Assembly (NCBI RefSeq): GCF_003287935.1
Contig: NZ_CP030287.1
Location: 3,562,267-3,626,266, forward strand
DNA length: 64,000 nt
Reading direction: 5' to 3'
Source: Streptomyces sp. ICC1
GTDB lineage: Bacteria > Actinomycetota > Actinomycetes > Streptomycetales > Streptomycetaceae
Made by a program: the position numbers and the translations under genes. Below, piece after piece: positions 59,811-64,000 of the stretch; the stretch's first letter is position 1, and every line of letters starts with the position of its first letter. The notes under the pieces were generated by a model, which saw nothing but the letters and a program-made list of their open reading frames with translations, was not told where the DNA came from and did not search any database.

Positions 59811-62800
59811 ATCTCCTCCACGTTCCGCAGCCGGTCGGCTGTGTTCGATGCGGTCCGCCCGCGCCGGCCGCCGAAGACGGCCGACAGCAGGGGTACCGCG
59901 GCGATGGCGGCGGCCAGCAGCAGCGTGCGCGCCGCGGGCAGGTCCACCAGGACCTCGGGGACCGGGCGGCCCGCGGCCGGCGTCAACACCACCAGCGGCA
60001 CCACCAGATGGACGATGACGACGCCCAGCCCCAGCCCGACGGCGGTGCCGATGCCGACCAGGACGCAGCTCTCGGCCGTGGCCGTGCGCGCCAGGTCCCG
60101 GCGCCGGGCCCCCAGTGCCAGCAGGACCGAGGACTCCCGGGCCCGCTCGCGGGCGGCCGCCGTGGCGGAGGCCGCGAAGCCGATCGCCGCCAGTACCGCG
60201 CAGGCCACCGCGAGCGCGGCGAGCGCCCCCTGCGGGCCCGCGCTGAGCGGATCGTCGAGCAGCGCCGCGGCCACGTCCTCGCGCAGCCGCACCTGCTGGG
60301 TGCTGGCGCCGGAGCGCAGTTCGGCGGCGGCGCGGGCCGGGTCGGGGTCCGCGTCGGAGCGGGCCGGCAGCCACCACTCGGCGGGCAGCGGCAGTTCCCG
60401 GCCGCCGGCCGCGGCGAGCACCCGGCCGGCGGTGGCCAGGTCGACGGCGAGCGCGGTGTCGCCCACGACGGGCAGCGAGCCGACCGAAGCGGTGATCCGC
60501 ACGGGAACGGTGGCGCCGCCCAGCGGTACGGGCACCAGGTCGCCGACCTTCGCGCCGACCGCGGACAGGTAGTTCCCCGTGGCGATCCCGGGGACCTCGG
60601 CGGCCGGGGCGGGGCCCGCCGCCAGGGAGACCTGCGCGCCGCCGATCTCGGCGGAGCCGTCGCGGTAGCGCAGCCGGAGCAGGGCCGGGCCGCCCGGCGC
60701 CGCGCCGTCGCCGGGGGCCAGCTCGGCCGACGGGGCGCCGGTCCTGAGCGGCGGCGCCGTCAACGTCCAGGCGGGAGCGGCGGTGGCGACCGGGGCGGCC
60801 GCGCCGTCCCGGGTATCGGAGACCGCGAGGCCCCGCAGGGTCAGCTCGTTGTGGACCTTCGCCAGGTCGTCCGGGCTGCCGGGGTCGCCGTCGGGTCCCG
60901 CTTCGGGGCCGGAGCCGGGCAGCGGGCCCTCCCGGTCGTACGAGAACACCAGCCCGGCCACGCTCAGCGGCGCCGCGGCCGACCCGAGCGGCGCCCCGAA
61001 CTGGGCGCCGACGTCCACCGACACGGTGGCGTCGCCGTCCTCGGGGAGCTGGACCATCGGGATGCGGTAGGTGAGGCCGAACCGGTCGCGCAGGAGCAGG
61101 CCCAGGCTGGGGCGGCCGCCTGCGCCGGCGGAGCGGACGGTGACGGTCAGGTCGATGCGCTGGAGCCGGCCGGGCAGGGGGATGCCGGCCTCGGCCTGGG
61201 TTCCCGGGGTTCCTGTGGTTCCCGTGGTTCCCGTGGTTCCCGGAGCGAGCGCCAGTGGGGCGAACAGCTCCCGCATCGTGCGTCCGTCGCGCAGGTCGGC
61301 CCGCAGCGGCACCCGTTCGGCGACCGCCGCCGCGTCCAGGGCCAGCACCTGACCGGTCCGGCCGCCCGGCAGGTCCTGGTCCGTACGGACCACCGGCAGC
61401 ACCCGCTCACCGCCGGGCAGCGCCGCGAACCGGCCGCCCCGGCCCATCGGGGGCAGGTCGCTGCCGGTGATCCGAAGGCCCCCGGCGGTGGCGAAGCCGG
61501 CCTGGTCGCGCTGGGACTCGGACCACGCGGTGTGCTGGCCGAGGGCGAGGACCCCGCTGGAGACGGCGAGGACGAGCAGCAGCACCGGCCCGGTGGCGCG
61601 CCCGGGCCGGCGGGCGAGCTGCCAGCCGACCAGCGCCGGACCCAGACCCCGGCCCCGGGCGGCGATCCGGGCGCCGAGCCGCGCCGCGAACGGCAGCAGC
61701 CGAAGGACCAGCAGGGTGCCCGCGCACAGCGCGAGCGTCGGCGCGGCGACCAGCACCGGGTCCACGCCGAACAGGCCCTCGGACTGGCTGATCGGGGACC
61801 GCGCGGCCGGATCGGGGCCGTTGCCGCCGCCGTACCTGGCGAGCTGCTCGTAGGCGAGCACGGCCAGCGCCACCAGGGCCAGGTCCGCGCCGGAGCGGGC
61901 CGCCCCGGCGACGAGGGCCTGCCGGCGGCCGGTGCGGTGCAGGGCGGCGGCGGCCGCGCCGCGCAGTACGACGGGCAGGGTGGTCAGCGCCACGCACCCG
62001 AGGGCGCAGCCCGCCGCGACGGGCCAGAGCGCCAGGCCCGGCGAGACGTCGAAGGGCACGTGCGCCAGCGAGCCGTGACGGCCGAGCAGGCGCAGCAGCG
62101 GCGGGGTCAGCAGGGGCGCGAGCACGGCGGCGGGCAGCGCGAGCAGCAGCGACTGGACCGCGGTGAGCAGGCCGAGCCGGCCGCGGGAGGCGCCGCGCGC
62201 GGTGAGCAGGGCCCGCTCGGCCTCCTGGCGCTCCGTCAGCAGGTGGGAGACGAGCAGCAGCGCGGCCCCGGCCAGGACCGCGAGCTGCAGGGCGCCGACC
62301 AGCAGGGTGGATCGGGCGACGGTCAGACCGGAGCGCGCCTCGCCGAGCAGCACCGGGAGCTCGCTCTCGACCCGGAGGCCGACGGTGCGCTGAAGGGCTT
62401 CGGCGGCCTTGGCCGCCCGCGCCCGCACCGCCTCGGCCGAGGCGGCGTCGACGGTGGAGAAGTCGGGAGTGAGCAGGACCGCCCGGCTGTCCTGGGTCAG
62501 CCCGCCCGCGGTGAAGGCGGAGTCGTCCACCAGCAGCGGGCCGTAGGTGGCGAAGCCGGCGACCTGCAGTCCGCGGGCACCGAGCGGATCGAGCCGCCAG
62601 TACGGGGCCTCCGGGTCGGCGGCCTGGTAGACGCCGGTCACCGTCACGGTCAGCGGGGAGCCGCCGTACCGGTCGTCGAGGCGCACGTCGGCGGGCAGCG
62701 CGCCCTCGGCCAGCCCCAGCCGGGCCAGCGCCGCCTTCGGCACGGCCACGGGGACCCGGGAACCCGGCGCGGCCACCGGTCCGGCGACGGGCCGCGGCCA

Positions 62801-63220
62801 GGCGCCCGCGAGCAGTTTCACGCGCCGCTGGTCGAAGGCGGCCAGCAGCGTCAGGTCGGCGTTCTTGCCCGGGGCGGCGGCGTCCTGGCCCGGGACGGCC
62901 GGCGCACCGGGCAGCCCGTACGAGCGGCTGCGCGCCACAACCTCGGCGGCGGCCGGCAGCGGGCCGAACAGCTCGCGCGCGAAGCCCCGTACCGCTTCGT
63001 CGTCCTTGCCGCGGTCGGCCGTCGCGTGGCCCGCGGTGATCAGTACGGTGCTGCGCGCATGGCCGGGGCCCTGGAGGGCCTGGCGCAGGCCGGCCTCGCC
63101 CACGCCGCGGGTGAAGGCGAAGAGCGCGGTGAGCACCGTCGTGGTGATCAGGACGGTCAGCAACACGGCGGCGGCGAGCGGCAATCGCCCGCGCAGCCGG
63201 CGCATGACGAAGCCGAGCAT
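59807..63220 (-). CDS. Giant FtsX-like ABC transporter permease
   Basis: A 1137-residue membrane protein. TM1 ([30 protein letters not shown]) is followed by a long extracellular region, FtsX blocks ([16 protein letters not shown] and [23 protein letters not shown], the coupling helices) and a second extracellular region. A stretch at ~61200-61240 encodes Gly/Thr tandem repeats from 9-bp DNA repeats. It is first in a three-gene operon with the second permease and the ATPase, all overlapping by four bases. The ATG at 63220 has GGGAGG nine bases upstream. Confidence 0.9.
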   Translation of the reverse strand: MLGFVMRRLRGRLPLAAAVLLTVLITTTVLTALFAFTRGVGEAGLRQALQGPGHARSTVLITAGHATADRGKDDEAVRGFARELFGPLPAAAEVVARSRSYGLPGAPAVPGQDAAAPGKNADLTLLAAFDQRRVKLLAGAWPRPVAGPVAAPGSRVPVAVPKAALARLGLAEGALPADVRLDDRYGGSPLTVTVTGVYQAADPEAPYWRLDPLGARGLQVAGFATYGPLLVDDSAFTAGGLTQDSRAVLLTPDFSTVDAASAEAVRARAAKAAEALQRTVGLRVESELPVLLGEARSGLTVARSTLLVGALQLAVLAGAALLLVSHLLTERQEAERALLTARGASRGRLGLLTAVQSLLLALPAAVLAPLLTPPLLRLLGRHGSLAHVPFDVSPGLALWPVAAGCALGCVALTTLPVVLRGAAAAALHRTGRRQALVAGAARSGADLALVALAVLAYEQLARYGGGNGPDPAARSPISQSEGLFGVDPVLVAAPTLALCAGTLLVLRLLPFAARLGARIAARGRGLGPALVGWQLARRPGRATGPVLLLVLAVSSGVLALGQHTAWSESQRDQAGFATAGGLRITGSDLPPMGRGGRFAALPGGERVLPVVRTDQDLPGGRTGQVLALDAAAVAERVPLRADLRDGRTMRELFAPLALAPGTTGTTGTTGTPGTQAEAGIPLPGRLQRIDLTVTVRSAGAGGRPSLGLLLRDRFGLTYRIPMVQLPEDGDATVSVDVGAQFGAPLGSAAAPLSVAGLVFSYDREGPLPGSGPEAGPDGDPGSPDDLAKVHNELTLRGLAVSDTRDGAAAPVATAAPAWTLTAPPLRTGAPSAELAPGDGAAPGGPALLRLRYRDGSAEIGGAQVSLAAGPAPAAEVPGIATGNYLSAVGAKVGDLVPVPLGGATVPVRITASVGSLPVVGDTALAVDLATAGRVLAAAGGRELPLPAEWWLPARSDADPDPARAAAELRSGASTQQVRLREDVAAALLDDPLSAGPQGALAALAVACAVLAAIGFAASATAAARERARESSVLLALGARRRDLARTATAESCVLVGIGTAVGLGLGVVIVHLVVPLVVLTPAAGRPVPEVLVDLPAARTLLLAAAIAAVPLLSAVFGGRRGRTASNTADRLRNVEEI

Positions 63221-63420
63221 GTGTCTGTTCCTCCCCCGCACCGGACTGGTGATCCCGGATAGCGGACGATGTTGCCAGATTCGAACAGATAGCGGAAGGG
63301 ACTTGCGTGAATGGTGCATCGAATGAACAAATCGACCGTGCGGGTACGTCAAGAACGCCGATCGAGACAACTTCCGGTGGCCGCCGGTGGCCGGATCGGA
63401 TGCCAGGGGGAGTCGTAGAC

Positions 63421-64000
63421 ATGACGCAGCAGCAGGAGCCGGGGACCGACGCCGCGGGGGCGCCGATGGTGGTCGTGGACGACGTGCGACGCAGCTTCGG
63501 CACCGGTCCGCAGGCCGTACACGCGCTGCGCGGGGTCTCCTTCGAGGTGCGCCGCGGCGAACTCACCGCACTCAAGGGACGGTCCGGCTCCGGCAAGACC
63601 ACCCTGCTCAACCTGGTCGGCGGACTCGACACCCCGACCGGCGGCAGCGTCGCCCTCGACGGCACCGACCTGGCCGCCCTCGACGAGGAGGGCAGGCTCG
63701 CGCTGCGCCGCGACCGGATCGGCTTCGTCTTCCAGTCCTTCGGCCTGATCCCGGCCCTGACCGCCGCCGAGAACGTCGGCGTCCCCATGCGGTTGCGCAA
63801 GATCCCGGCCAAGCAGCGCGAGGAGCGGGCCCGCACCCTGCTCGCCCTCGTCGGCCTCGCGGACCACACCGAGCAGCGGCCCGGCGAACTCTCCGGCGGC
63901 CAGCAGCAGCGGGTCGCCGTCGCCCGCGCCCTCGCGAACGAGCCCGACCTGATCATCGCGGACGAACCGACCGGCCAGCTCGACTCGGACACCGGCCGGC
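63421..64000 (+). CDS. ABC transporter ATPase (MacB/LolD type), partial
   Basis: The first 193 residues of an ATPase cut by the window end. Walker A is GRSGSGKT (~53-60), then the Q-loop [24 protein letters not shown], and Walker [16 protein letters not shown]. It is of the LolD/MacB type and starts 200 bases from the divergent giant permease, so it may supply that system or an ABC pair beyond the window. The ATG has GGGGGAG eight bases upstream. Confidence 0.92.
   Translation, partial: MTQQQEPGTDAAGAPMVVVDDVRRSFGTGPQAVHALRGVSFEVRRGELTALKGRSGSGKTTLLNLVGGLDTPTGGSVALDGTDLAALDEEGRLALRRDRIGFVFQSFGLIPALTAAENVGVPMRLRKIPAKQREERARTLLALVGLADHTEQRPGELSGGQQQRVAVARALANEPDLIIADEPTGQLDSDTGR

Overview
The window is very GC-rich, codes almost entirely with G or C in third position, and carries bldC, a SepF-like protein, ECF and TetR regulators and a FxSxx peptide cluster. 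This points to a Streptomyces chromosome (or a close relative). The order purF, purM, DUF3073, vdh, a hypothetical gene, bldC, hrpA matches the conserved Streptomyces core neighbourhood as I remember it (from memory, not searched).

Layout. 1-10 kb is core: the end of purF, purM, valine dehydrogenase, the developmental regulator bldC with a long leader, tRNA-Asp and the helicase HrpA. 10-16.5 kb holds an NCS1 nucleobase permease with a divergent TetR regulator, and the fermentative AdhE with a near-ideal Rex redox operator upstream, shared with a divergent alpha/beta hydrolase. 16.7-27 kb is the standout accessory region. It contains a FxSxx-COOH cyclophane peptide system (precursor fxsA, radical SAM maturase fxsB, an AAC(3)-like acetyltransferase, TIR-like fxsC, and the giant fxsT), followed by a SLATT-type membrane protein and a convergent SLOG-type protein. 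These are domains known from bacterial conflict and nucleotide-signalling systems. fxsC and fxsT each contain a rare TTA codon, so the system may be under bldA developmental control.

27-36 kb carries a secreted S1 protease, DUF1684 and Cys-rich DUF5685 proteins, a SepF-like protein, an acyl-CoA dehydrogenase, a DHA2 drug exporter, a PIG-V-like glycosyltransferase and a PAP2 phosphatase. 37-45 kb carries a WYL regulator, a urea transporter remnant containing a 65-bp inverted duplication, a DEAD-box helicase, MarR and TetR regulators, a cold-shock protein and a small kinase. 45-55 kb carries a Na+/H+ antiporter, a heptamer minisatellite, a ferredoxin-P450 pair, an ECF42 sigma factor with its DGPF partner and a matching promoter, a decayed TetR/permease scar and a stand-alone condensation enzyme. 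55.9-64 kb carries an ABC export or lipoprotein-release type locus: one ATPase with an AbrB-like tail, two giant FtsX-type permeases, and a divergent second ATPase cut by the window end.

Most neighbouring genes are separated by strong perfect hairpins, which are listed as terminators. Several genes have a -10-like hexamer only 6-7 bases before the start codon, suggesting leaderless transcripts. No insertion sequence, CRISPR array, rRNA or integrase was seen.
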